A DNA stretch of 37,168 bases from Opitutales bacterium (GTDB lineage: Bacteria > Verrucomicrobiota > Verrucomicrobiia > Opitutales > Seribacteraceae): assembly GCA_028101545.1 (NCBI GenBank), contig JAOHKZ010000021.1:1-37168 (forward strand), read 5' to 3'. The position numbers were made by a program, and so were the translations under genes. This document shows, one piece after another, positions 8,030-15,202 of the stretch. The first letter of the stretch is position 1. Each line of letters starts with the position of its first letter. A model generated the notes under the pieces. That model saw nothing but the letters and a program-made list of their open reading frames with translations. It was not told the origin of the DNA and searched no databases.

Positions 8030-9385
8030 ATGCATATTGATCGATACATCTCAAGTAATCGAATTATCGACATCTCCAGTAAAAACTTGGCTTCTGCCTA
8101 CTCTGAATTACTGGATACATTTACCAACCTCCTGCCAACTCCTGGTAAGCGTAAAAAAGTACTCAATGAATTAATAGACCGGGAAAAATCCCTATCTAGT
8201 TACCTTGGGGAAGGCGTTGCTCTGCCTCATGCCCGCGTCTCTATGAAAAGACCATATGCTCTTGCCATTGGCAGGTGTCCAACCGGGTTGGCTTTTGAAG
8301 GAAAAGACAGTTACGAGGATGTTCGCTTTGTCTTTCTACTTCTCGCGAGCGAAAAAGCGAAAAACTACCTCTCTTTCCTTGCCGCTTTGGCCCGTTCGTT
8401 TCAGGACAATTCGGTCATGGACCAGTTATGGATGGCCCGGGAGAAAAATGAATTTCGCACCGCGGTTCGCAAAGCCTTTGCAGGCACAGATGATCGTCCC
8501 GCCAGAAGGAGAACCAAGTTTAATAAACTTCTTACCGATGAGGCCGCAAAAATTGCCAAGGCAGCGGAATGTTCAACCATTTTAATTTTTGCGGATGTCT
8601 TCCCCCCTAGCCTTGCGCCCAGAATGACCTTTCCTGGCTTCAAGGTAGTTCTTGCGGGGCAGGATGTTTCTGATGACGACAAAGAACACCAAAGAGCCGA
8701 CGCAATACTTGCTGTTCGTGCCCTTTCACGATCCCGTCTTTCTCAGCTTCGGGCCGCTATTCTACTCGGACTGACCAGAGATATATTTGGCTTTCAGGAT
8801 CGAGTCTGTTGCATCGGAGGCATTCCCAACAGTGGTCAATTAGACACCGTCTTAGTGGTGGATGTTGATGAAGAGTTCGAATCTGTTATTGGGCATGGTG
8901 AAGAAATGCTTCCGCCAGATGTTTCAGCCGAGGCCCTTGAAAGAATAACTGCAATCGCAACCGATCTTGCATCTACAGGTCGCGAAGGAAAGTCTATTGG
9001 TGCCATGTTTATCTTAGGCGATTACAAGGAGGTGAATAAGCGTTCAAAACCATTAATTCTTAATCCTTTTCATGGTTACGACGAAGAAGATCGCAGTATA
9101 CTAAATCCCTTTATGGATGAAACTATTAAGGAGCTTGCCCTGATTGACGGTGCATTCATAGTTCGCGGCAATGGGGTTGTTGAATCTGCTGGGTGTTTGA
9201 TCCAAGCTAAAGCTGATGATATCATCTTGCCGGGCGGGTTGGGCACACGTCATGCCGCGGCAGCCGCCATAACCCATGTAACAGACTCCCTTGCCTTAGT
9301 TGTCTCCTCTTCCGGTCAGGTAACTTATTTTAGAAAAGGACAAATGTTTACCCTCTTCGATAAGTCAGAGGGCCGGTCTTTATAA
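8030..9385 (+). CDS. EIIA-Ntr-like / PK-C-like / diadenylate cyclase (DAC) fusion protein
   Basis: A 451-residue cytoplasmic protein that probably makes c-di-AMP from two ATP. Residues about 1-150 resemble PTS EIIA of the nitrogen/fructose type; LGEGVALPHARV (59-70) places the phosphorylatable histidine at His67. Residues about 165-255 (TDEAAKIAKAAECSTILIF through SRLSQLRAAILLGLTRDIFG) look like the pyruvate-kinase-C-terminal-like domain of archaeal DacZ-type enzymes. The C-terminal about 110 residues are a DisA_N/DAC domain with DGAFIV (DGA motif 373-375) and LPGGLGTRHAAAAAIT (RH motif 407-408), then a DSLALVVSSSGQVTYF strand. The third residue of the classical RHR motif is Ala409. No membrane helix is present, unlike CdaA. 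ATG start at 8030, 59 bases after nuoA; nadD starts 7 bases after its stop. Activity and the EIIA role are inferred. Confidence 0.85.
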   Translation: MHIDRYISSNRIIDISSKNLASAYSELLDTFTNLLPTPGKRKKVLNELIDREKSLSSYLGEGVALPHARVSMKRPYALAIGRCPTGLAFEGKDSYEDVRFVFLLLASEKAKNYLSFLAALARSFQDNSVMDQLWMAREKNEFRTAVRKAFAGTDDRPARRRTKFNKLLTDEAAKIAKAAECSTILIFADVFPPSLAPRMTFPGFKVVLAGQDVSDDDKEHQRADAILAVRALSRSRLSQLRAAILLGLTRDIFGFQDRVCCIGGIPNSGQLDTVLVVDVDEEFESVIGHGEEMLPPDVSAEALERITAIATDLASTGREGKSIGAMFILGDYKEVNKRSKPLILNPFHGYDEEDRSILNPFMDETIKELALIDGAFIVRGNGVVESAGCLIQAKADDIILPGGLGTRHAAAAAITHVTDSLALVVSSSGQVTYFRKGQMFTLFDKSEGRSL

Positions 9386-9392
9386 TGATCGG

Positions 9393-9992
9393 ATGGAGAA
9401 AACTACCCGAACTATCACTTCCCGAATTGGCTTCTTTGGTGGTTCATTTGATCCGGTTCACATTGGTCACCTCGAACTTGCCAAGGAGGCTATCCACTTT
9501 GCATCGCTCGACCTTTTACTTTTCTGCCCGGCTTTTCATGCTCCGCTTCGTAATCAAAAACCCGTCTTTTCGGCCGAGCAGCGTCTCAATATGCTATATA
9601 AAATAACGGAAAAAGATTCCCGCATGGATGTATGCACTCTTGAAATTGAAAAACAAAAAACTTGTTTCACCTATCATACTCTTCAGGAAGTCCGTTCGAT
9701 TTATCCAAACTCTGAATTATTTCTACTGCTTGGTGCCGATCAATTTGAACAACTTGAAAAATGGAAATTCAATCAGGAACTGGCTAAAATATGCCAATTT
9801 CTTGTCTTTTCTCGATCAGCAAAAAAAGTGTCTCCTCCAACCGTTAAGAATATAAATTATCAACTTATTGAGAATGAATTAGTCGAAATTTCATCCACTC
9901 AAATACGCAGCCGATTAAATAATAGACAACCAATAAACAAACTCGTTCCACCAAACATCAACCCAATGATCCAAGAATACTTTCCTTCTTAA
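9393..9992 (+). CDS. nadD: Nicotinate-nucleotide adenylyltransferase NadD
   Basis: A 199-residue enzyme that converts nicotinate mononucleotide and ATP to deamido-NAD in the NAD pathway. It has the nucleotidyltransferase signature GGSFDPVHIGH at 16-26 (HxGH for ATP binding) and the C-terminal ISSTQIRSRL motif at about 166-175, both diagnostic of NadD. An LLLGADQFEQLEKW segment matches the conserved GxDxxxxxxxW substrate loop. The ATG at 9393 lies 7 bases after the DAC-fusion stop; rsfS follows 9 bases downstream, so the three genes are probably one transcript. Length is usual for the family. Confidence 0.93.
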   Translation: MEKTTRTITSRIGFFGGSFDPVHIGHLELAKEAIHFASLDLLLFCPAFHAPLRNQKPVFSAEQRLNMLYKITEKDSRMDVCTLEIEKQKTCFTYHTLQEVRSIYPNSELFLLLGADQFEQLEKWKFNQELAKICQFLVFSRSAKKVSPPTVKNINYQLIENELVEISSTQIRSRLNNRQPINKLVPPNINPMIQEYFPS

Positions 9993-10001
9993 CAAAAATT
10001 T

Positions 10002-10376
10002 ATGACTACTGTAATTCCAAAAGAAAAAAGTGAACTACGCAAAAATTTAAAAACTGCCTGCGATGCACTGTTGGACAAAAAAGGTGAAAATATCAAATTA
10101 CTCTACTTTGGTGGAAAATCATCCCTCACTGACTGCTTCATTATAGCCACTGGAAATTCTAATCCACAAATTAAGGCACTTCGCGATAATGTTGAAAAAA
10201 CCCTTAAAGAAAATGATGTTGAATTATTTTCCAAGGATCGCTTTCAACCAAGTGGTTGGTTAGTTATCGATGCCATTGATTTTGTCGTCCACATTTTTTC
10301 TGAAGAACAAAGGAAAAATTACGCTATCGAACAATTGTGGAAAGATGCGGAGGAAATTCTACTGGAAGATCTATAA
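10002..10376 (+). CDS. rsfS: Ribosomal silencing factor RsfS
   Basis: A 124-residue RsfS/DUF143-family protein, which binds ribosomal protein L14 on the large subunit and blocks subunit joining under poor nutrition. The family core is clear: DCFIIATGNSNPQIKALRDN in the middle and SGWLVIDAIDFVVHIFSEEQ followed by RKNYAIEQLWKDAE at the C-terminus, where LExLWxDA is the hallmark. It directly follows nadD, a pairing common in bacteria. ATG start at 10002. The plus-strand unit seems to end here, but no clear intrinsic terminator is visible. Confidence 0.92.
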   Translation: MTTVIPKEKSELRKNLKTACDALLDKKGENIKLLYFGGKSSLTDCFIIATGNSNPQIKALRDNVEKTLKENDVELFSKDRFQPSGWLVIDAIDFVVHIFSEEQRKNYAIEQLWKDAEEILLEDL

Positions 10377-10405
10377 TAAATTTCCGATTTAGATTCTGCT
10401 TCCGA

Positions 10406-10435
10406 TTGACTACCTTAACTTCTTTCAAATTATAT
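10406..10435 (+). promoter_or_regulatory. Possible sigma-70-like promoter upstream of the Gfo/Idh/MocA gene
   Basis: TTGACT at 10406-10411 (one mismatch to the -35 consensus) is followed after 18 bases by TTATAT at 10430-10435 inside an A/T-rich run. It lies 65 bases upstream of the ATG at 10501. The run also offers TATATA at 19-base spacing. Promoter consensus in this lineage is not certain, so this is only a candidate. Confidence 0.3.
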
Positions 10436-10500
10436 ATTAAATTAAAGAATAAAATTAGATTACTTCCTTTTTCTTAACCTAATCAAATAAGGCACAAATT

Positions 10501-11784
10501 ATGACAAACCGACGCTCCTTCCTCAAGAAAGCATCTTTTGCAACCGCTCCGTTTCTTTTACCATCCCACATATGGGCCGCAAAAGGAGAAGCATCCCCTA
10601 ACAACCGCATTAATATTGCCATCATCGGACCAGGTAAAATGGGCAGAACCCATGCACATAAACTTATCCGCAATCCCCGAGCCCAGATTACTGGATTTGC
10701 TGAAATTGCCGATATCCGCACCAAACACACTAAGGACCTGATTGAAAAGCATTACTCCCAAAATACCCCAGGTGATAAATGGAAAGGGCTTAAAATAACC
10801 AACGACTATTTGGAACTACTCGAGGACAAATCCCTCGACGCCGTTCTGATCGCCACTCCTGACCACTGGCATGGCGAAGCCACTATCAGAGCGGCCAGAG
10901 CAAAAAAACATGTTTATTGTGAAAAACCAATCTCTTTAACCATCAAGGAAGGACGGGCTATGGCTCAGGCTGTAAAAGAAAACAATGTAGTTTTCCAAAC
11001 GGGTAGCCAACAACGATCTGAATACGGTGGTAAATTTCGTCGTACCGTGGAAATGGTACGGAGTGGAGCTATTGGCGAATTAAAAAAGATCCGTGTTTGT
11101 GTGGGTGGCCCACCAAAACCATGTGATCTTCCGACCGAACCCACTCCAGCAGGAATTGATTGGGATGCATGGCTCGGGCCAGCTCCGATGCGTGGATTCA
11201 ATAAAATCCTCTGCCCGGATAATGTACATAACCACTTCCCCGCCTGGCGTCGCTACCGTGAATATTGCAATGGTGGTCTTGCCGATATGGGTGCCCATCA
11301 CTTTGATATTGGTCAATGGGCTATGGATGCGGACAATACTGGTCCCGTCAAAATCATCCCACCCAAGGAAGGTGAACATGACCTGAAAATGATCTATGCC
11401 AATGGCGTGGAAGTACATCATGGTAGTACTCCAGACTGGCGCGGAGGGACTATTTTTTATGGTACCGAGGGAACCATTTGGGTGGATCGAGGACCATGGA
11501 AATCAGATCCCGAAAACCTGATCAAAGGTTTCAAAGCCACAGTCAGTTTACGCCAGCCAAAGAATCACCATGATGACTGGCTCGACTGTATACACTCCGG
11601 CGAACTTCCCCTTGCTCATGCTGAAGCTGGTCACCGTACAGCCACACTTTGCCAGCTTTGTAATATTGGATACGAACTCCGTCGCGAACTCACATGGGAT
11701 CCGAAAAAGGAAGTATTTGTCGGGGATAAAGAAGCTAATAAACTTACCGACCGTAAACGCCGTAAAAAATGGTACCGTGTCTAA
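10501..11784 (+). CDS. Tat-exported Gfo/Idh/MocA-family oxidoreductase
   Basis: A 427-residue NAD(P)-dependent sugar or inositol-type oxidoreductase carrying a Tat signal: NRRSFLKKASFATAPFLLPS at 3-22, cut near HIWAAKG. The Rossmann fold starts with INIAIIGPGKMGRTHAHKL, then LDAVLIATPDHWHGEATIRA and the signature HVYCEKPIS, whose EKP lysine is catalytic in the family. The C-terminal GFO_IDH_MocA domain has GLADMGAHHFDIGQWAM, with a histidine usual at the active site. This subfamily is abundant in Verrucomicrobiota and Planctomycetota, where many members belong to polysaccharide use; the substrate cannot be read from sequence. Stand-alone gene, converging on the 383-residue protein gene with a 12-base gap. 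Confidence 0.88.
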   Translation: MTNRRSFLKKASFATAPFLLPSHIWAAKGEASPNNRINIAIIGPGKMGRTHAHKLIRNPRAQITGFAEIADIRTKHTKDLIEKHYSQNTPGDKWKGLKITNDYLELLEDKSLDAVLIATPDHWHGEATIRAARAKKHVYCEKPISLTIKEGRAMAQAVKENNVVFQTGSQQRSEYGGKFRRTVEMVRSGAIGELKKIRVCVGGPPKPCDLPTEPTPAGIDWDAWLGPAPMRGFNKILCPDNVHNHFPAWRRYREYCNGGLADMGAHHFDIGQWAMDADNTGPVKIIPPKEGEHDLKMIYANGVEVHHGSTPDWRGGTIFYGTEGTIWVDRGPWKSDPENLIKGFKATVSLRQPKNHHDDWLDCIHSGELPLAHAEAGHRTATLCQLCNIGYELRRELTWDPKKEVFVGDKEANKLTDRKRRKKWYRV

Positions 11785-11796
11785 CTGCCAAGAACT

Positions 11797-12948
11797 TTAG
11801 TTTTCCTTCAATTTATTGATAATCGGATTTAATAAATACCAAGCTATACCAATGGAGATGATTGCTACTATCCCCCAACCCCGAGCTAAAGCTTGAAGAC
11901 CAAATAAGCCGACGACCACTCCGAAAATACCACGGCAGCCCATCGTTACTAAATTCGTATCTTCTGTTTTTTGGGTTAGGGAAGGTCTTTTTCTTGAACT
12001 TCCCCTGGCGTTGTTACTATTACCGTTCTGAATTGAAATCAGTTTACTTCGTGCTTTTGCCAAACTTAAAAGTTCATTCTCTTCATCGGTTAGTGAAGCA
12101 GCACCATTTTCATATCTCTTGTCACGAATTCTCTCTAATTCGCGAAAATCAATCTCCTTTGCTTTTTTTTGAACTTTCAGACTAGGAATAGGTGGTGGCT
12201 TTTCTTCGGTTTTTAATTTCTCTTTTTTGGATTTGTTCGAAATATCTCTATTAGTACTTTTTCTAGTTACTTTTAAATCTGATAGTTTTGGATTTTCTCG
12301 TTTATCCTTCTCAAAAGCCTTTGCTTTTAAAATCTTTTCCTTGTTACCTTCCAAAAATTCTTCACTGACTACTGAGCTTTGTTCAGGACCCACTCCAGTT
12401 GAATTTCCAGGAATTGGAAATGAAGATCTCTCTTCTTCTATAGCTTTAGTTTTTTCATCATTACCAAAATCGGAAACAATTTCTTTTTCTTCACTATCTC
12501 CAGTTTCACTATCTTCCCTAACATTCGCATCAATTTTTAGAATAGGCTTTAATTTCGCTTTATCCGCCTCAATTTCTTCGACTGCTTCTAAATTCGTCTG
12601 AAAATCTAGACCAAAGACTACTCTTTGATATAAATTATCCAAAGCCAGAACCTTAACATTTGAAACAAATACATCCTCTTTGGAAAGTCCTTCAACCCAT
12701 TCATTTTCAGACGGCGGAAACAAAATTGTACATTCAAGTTTACTGTCTGCCAGTTTTGCCAGAACCGTTTTACCCTTGGAATATTTTTCATCCAATCTAC
12801 TCAAAAATGTACTACTCGATTCAAGAAAAATGAATGACAGGCTATCCTTTTCACCGACAAATGGCTTTATGATTACCTCGGATTCCGAACTCAGTCGCCT
12901 GTTCTCTTTTAAATCCCTAAGCGTATCAATAAGTTTCAGCCTATCCAT
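11797..12948 (-). CDS. Unrecognised 383-residue protein with C-terminal membrane hairpin
   Basis: Not assigned to a family. Residues 1-120 appear globular (alternating hydrophobic strands, for example ECTILFPPSENEWVEGLS). Residues 120-290 are highly charged and low in complexity (EIEADK, DSEEKEIVSD and KSKKEKLKTEEKPPP stretches), probably disordered. Residues about 268-302 (REL.RIRDKRYENGAASLTDEENELLSLAKAR, shown with one residue masked) form two amphipathic helices around a Gly turn, faintly like a SHOCT module. Residues about 332-378 contain two hydrophobic segments (GIFGVVVGLFGLQALARGW and GIVAIISIGIAWYLLNPII), a membrane hairpin. There is no signal peptide, so the bulk is probably cytoplasmic. 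ATG start at 12948; a dyad lies 18 bases upstream. It is a single gene converging on the Gfo/Idh/MocA gene. The reading frame has no internal breaks, which supports it being real. Confidence 0.7.
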   Translation of the reverse strand: MDRLKLIDTLRDLKENRRLSSESEVIIKPFVGEKDSLSFIFLESSSTFLSRLDEKYSKGKTVLAKLADSKLECTILFPPSENEWVEGLSKEDVFVSNVKVLALDNLYQRVVFGLDFQTNLEAVEEIEADKAKLKPILKIDANVREDSETGDSEEKEIVSDFGNDEKTKAIEEERSSFPIPGNSTGVGPEQSSVVSEEFLEGNKEKILKAKAFEKDKRENPKLSDLKVTRKSTNRDISNKSKKEKLKTEEKPPPIPSLKVQKKAKEIDFRELERIRDKRYENGAASLTDEENELLSLAKARSKLISIQNGNSNNARGSSRKRPSLTQKTEDTNLVTMGCRGIFGVVVGLFGLQALARGWGIVAIISIGIAWYLLNPIINKLKEN

Positions 12949-12965
12949 AATTCAAATACATCATA

Positions 12966-12986
12966 CACAAAAAAACTATTTTTGTG
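12966..12986 (-). promoter_or_regulatory. Perfect 8-bp dyad upstream of the 383-residue protein gene
   Basis: CACAAAAA (12966-12973) and TTTTTGTG (12979-12986) are perfect inverted arms around a 5-base spacer. On the minus strand a TATGAT hexamer, a possible -10, lies just downstream at about 12960-12965, so the dyad may be an operator overlapping the promoter. No matching -35 is obvious. The arms are A/T-rich and could occur by chance. Confidence 0.25.
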
Positions 12987-13071
12987 CCATTATAAAATTG
13001 GATGAATTTAGGAAGGCTACTTTTCCTGCCAAACATGATTGAGAAGATCAAGAACTTCGAGCAGAAAAAAC

Positions 13072-13151
13072 CTAGTTGTCAATCCGAACATCGTCAATGG
13101 AACCATCAAAGAGTTTCCATGCAGAATAGCTGACCAGATAAATTACTTTTT
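13072..13151 (-). pseudogene. Possible remnant of a LamG-like domain C-terminus
   Basis: On the minus strand, a 26-codon open stretch ends WKLFDGSIDDVRIDN then TAG. FDGSIDDVRI is very like the final strand of LamG/concanavalin-type domains (usually F-x-G-x-I-D-D-V-R-I-Y-N), which are common in Verrucomicrobiota surface proteins. A stop codon precedes it and nothing upstream resembles the rest of such a domain, so if real it is a decayed fragment. The match is short and could be accidental. Confidence 0.35.
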
Positions 13152-13534
13152 GCTAATTTTAATTAAATTCATGGGAAAGAAACTGTGATCTGGAAAACGG
13201 ATGTTAAATAAGATTTAGCCTAACCATGAAAGTATAAAAATTATTTGCTCTCATTTGTTGAGTTCATTAGAAATGTAATGCATAGGTAAGTGCACATAAA
13301 AGTCTGTTGCCAATCGAAAAGTGACTGGTGACCAAACTTACCCTATTTAATATTAAGGCAACCTATGCCCTTAAAGACTCTTCTTCATTTGTCGAATCCC
13401 AAACACATAAAGCCATCGGTTATGCATGAGAAAATTGATTTAGTATTTACTCAATAAACTAAAAAAGAATAAATTTTTTAAAAACTCGGTTCTTGCAAAA
13501 AACTTTAGTAACGATCATTTTAAACGATTAACTT

Positions 13535-13621
13535 GCCCGGATGGCGGAATTGGTAGACGCGCTGGATTCAAAATCCAGTTTCCGCAAGGAAGTGAGGGTT
13601 CGACCCCCTCTCCGGGTACCA
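13535..13621 (+). tRNA. tRNA-Leu (anticodon CAA)
   Basis: An 87-base class II tRNA. The acceptor arms GCCCGGA and TCCGGGT pair over 7 bp (first pair G-U), followed by discriminator A and an encoded CCA at 13619-13621. The D-arm region is TGGCGGAATTGGTAGACGC. The anticodon stem CTGGA/TCCAG encloses loop TTCAAAA with anticodon CAA, which reads UUG. A long variable arm (TTCC-GCAA-GGAA) fits leucine, and the T-arm contains GTTCGACCC. The GNAT gene begins 14 bases downstream. Confidence 0.95.
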
Positions 13622-13635
13622 TTCTTTTTTCTTTT

Positions 13636-14139
13636 ATGGCAATCATACGCAGAGGACTGGAGTCCGATATGCCCGCCCTGCGGGATATAATTAACCACTA
13701 CATTACAAAGTCGGTGGTCACTTTCGAGATGGTTGAAATGTCTTTGGAGAATAGAAAAACCTGGTTTACTCAATTCACGCAGGATGGTCGCTATCAGTTA
13801 ATGGTTGCCGAATTGGAGGGCATAGTCGTTGGGTATGCAGCAAGTCTACGATTTCTTCTAAGAGCAGCCTACGCGCCTTCCGTGATGACGAGTATATACC
13901 TGCACAAGGATCATACCGGTAAAGGAATTGGTGAAAAAGTATATTCAGCCCTAATTGAAGAGTTAAAAAAGGTGGAAGAGGTTCACCGGGCATACGGACT
14001 GGTGGTTTTGCCCAATCCAGGTTCAGAAAAACTGCATGAAAAATTGGGCTTTCAAGTTGCCGGTTTACTTCATGAAGGCGGATTTAAATTTGGAAAATAT
14101 CATGATGTTCGAATGTACGAACACCGATTGGATAAATAA
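13636..14139 (+). CDS. GNAT-family N-acetyltransferase, phosphinothricin acetyltransferase-like
   Basis: A 167-residue acetyl-CoA-dependent N-acetyltransferase. It begins IIRRGLESDMPALRDIINHY, typical of the Pat/MnaT branch. The acetyl-CoA loop is at about 94-101 (HKDHTGKGIG within IYLHKDHTGKGIGEKVY), and the C-terminal LHEKLGFQVAGLLHEGGFKF followed by GKYHDV is the hallmark of the phosphinothricin/methionine-sulfone acetyltransferase branch. Natural substrates of such chromosomal enzymes are often amino-acid analogues such as methionine sulfone or sulfoximine; which one here is unknown. ATG start at 13636, 14 bases after the tRNA, so it may be read through from the tRNA promoter. It converges on mdh. 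Confidence 0.85.
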   Translation: MAIIRRGLESDMPALRDIINHYITKSVVTFEMVEMSLENRKTWFTQFTQDGRYQLMVAELEGIVVGYAASLRFLLRAAYAPSVMTSIYLHKDHTGKGIGEKVYSALIEELKKVEEVHRAYGLVVLPNPGSEKLHEKLGFQVAGLLHEGGFKFGKYHDVRMYEHRLDK

Positions 14140-14141
14140 GG

Positions 14142-14178
14142 AAAACAACTAAACCCTGGTTATTGAACTTAACCGGGG
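14142..14178 (-). terminator. Candidate intrinsic terminator of mdh, overlapping its stop codon
   Basis: CCCTGGTTA (14154-14162) and TAACCGGGG (14170-14178) form a 9-bp stem with one G-U pair and a 7-base loop. Read on the minus strand it is followed by a T-rich tract (TTTAGTTGTTTT), as for an intrinsic terminator. The mdh stop codon (14169-14171) lies within the hairpin. It sits in the convergent gap between the GNAT gene and mdh; the plus-strand side lacks a T-run. Confidence 0.5.
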
Positions 14179-15161
14179 AGCAAATCGCTCACCAAATTAC
14201 GTTCTTCATCCAATTCGTTTATCGAAGCATCAATTTTACCACGTGCAAATTCATTGATTGGGACATCCTGAACAATTTCCCATTTTTCCCCATCAGAACG
14301 AACGGGAAAAGAAGTGATTAAACCTTCTTTGGTTCCATAACTCCCATCAGAAGCAACACATACACTATTCCAATCACCTTCAGCCGTTGGGGTGGTTAAC
14401 GAACGCACGGTATCTATAGCGGCATTGGCAGCAGATGCAGCAGAGGAAGCCCCGCGGGCTTGTATGATAGCTGCTCCTCGCTGCTGAACAGTTGGTATAA
14501 AATCTACATGGGCCCATGTATCATCGGAAATAATCTCAGATGCGGATTTTCCGGCAATTTTGGCATTATAATAATCAGGATACTGGGTGGCAGAATGGTT
14601 TCCCCATATCGTGACATTGGAAACCTCCGAAACCTGCACTCCCGCTTTCGCAGCTAATTGAGCAGCAGCACGATTTTCGTCTAAGCGGGTCATGGCAAAC
14701 CAACGGTCACGAGGAATATCCGGGGCATTATTCATCGCAATGAGGCAATTGGTGTTACATGGATTCCCCACCACTAATACACGAGCATCAGATGCGGCAT
14801 TGGCTTGAATAGCCTGGCCCTGACCGGTAAAGATTTTACCGTTTATTCCGAGTAAATCACCACGTTCCATTCCAGCTTTGCGGGGAACACTACCCACAAG
14901 GAGTGACCAATTGGCACCGTCAAAACCTTCATTCAAATCGCAGGTTGGACGAATATCCTTCAGTAATGGAAAAGCACAGTCGTCCAATTCCATACATACT
15001 CCCTCCAAGGCTTTCATGCCAGGCTCGATCTCAATCAAATTAAGGGCAACCGGTTGATCGGAACCAAAAACGGCTCCGGACGCGATTCGAAAAAGTAGAG
15101 AGTAACCGATTTGGCCGGCGGCACCGGTTACAGCTACACGGATTGGTGCTTTGTCATTCAT
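14169..15161 (-). CDS. mdh: Malate dehydrogenase
   Basis: A 330-residue NAD-dependent enzyme interconverting malate and oxaloacetate in the TCA cycle. It has the dinucleotide-binding N-terminus [19 protein letters not shown], then [30 protein letters not shown] with substrate-binding arginines, [29 protein letters not shown] and the catalytic-His motif [13 protein letters not shown]. This is the MDH type-2 group (as in Thermus and cytosolic MDH), with usual length about 327-330. ATG start at 15161. The DAHP synthase gene ends 41 bases upstream on the same strand, so the two may be co-transcribed. Confidence 0.95.
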   Translation of the reverse strand: MNDKAPIRVAVTGAAGQIGYSLLFRIASGAVFGSDQPVALNLIEIEPGMKALEGVCMELDDCAFPLLKDIRPTCDLNEGFDGANWSLLVGSVPRKAGMERGDLLGINGKIFTGQGQAIQANAASDARVLVVGNPCNTNCLIAMNNAPDIPRDRWFAMTRLDENRAAAQLAAKAGVQVSEVSNVTIWGNHSATQYPDYYNAKIAGKSASEIISDDTWAHVDFIPTVQQRGAAIIQARGASSAASAANAAIDTVRSLTTPTAEGDWNSVCVASDGSYGTKEGLITSFPVRSDGEKWEIVQDVPINEFARGKIDASINELDEERNLVSDLLPG

Positions 15162-15202
15162 AAGTTTTATAAATTAGAAAATTGAAAAGTTAAATAGAAG
15201 GG

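Larger units (their letters stand above)
12949..13534. other. 586-base gene-free region
   Basis: This A/T-rich stretch between the 383-residue protein gene and tRNA-Leu has no credible complete gene on either strand. It contains a dyad next to the upstream gene (12966-12986) and a short stretch on the minus strand that reads like the end of a LamG domain (about 13072-13151). The last 100 bases before the tRNA are very A/T-rich and probably hold its promoter, but no clear -35/-10 pair stands out. Confidence 0.6.

Noticed and set aside
13434-13515. TTGATT and TTGCAA hexamers upstream of tRNA-Leu as a promoter
   Set aside because: Neither has a convincing -10 hexamer at normal spacing in this A/T-rich stretch.
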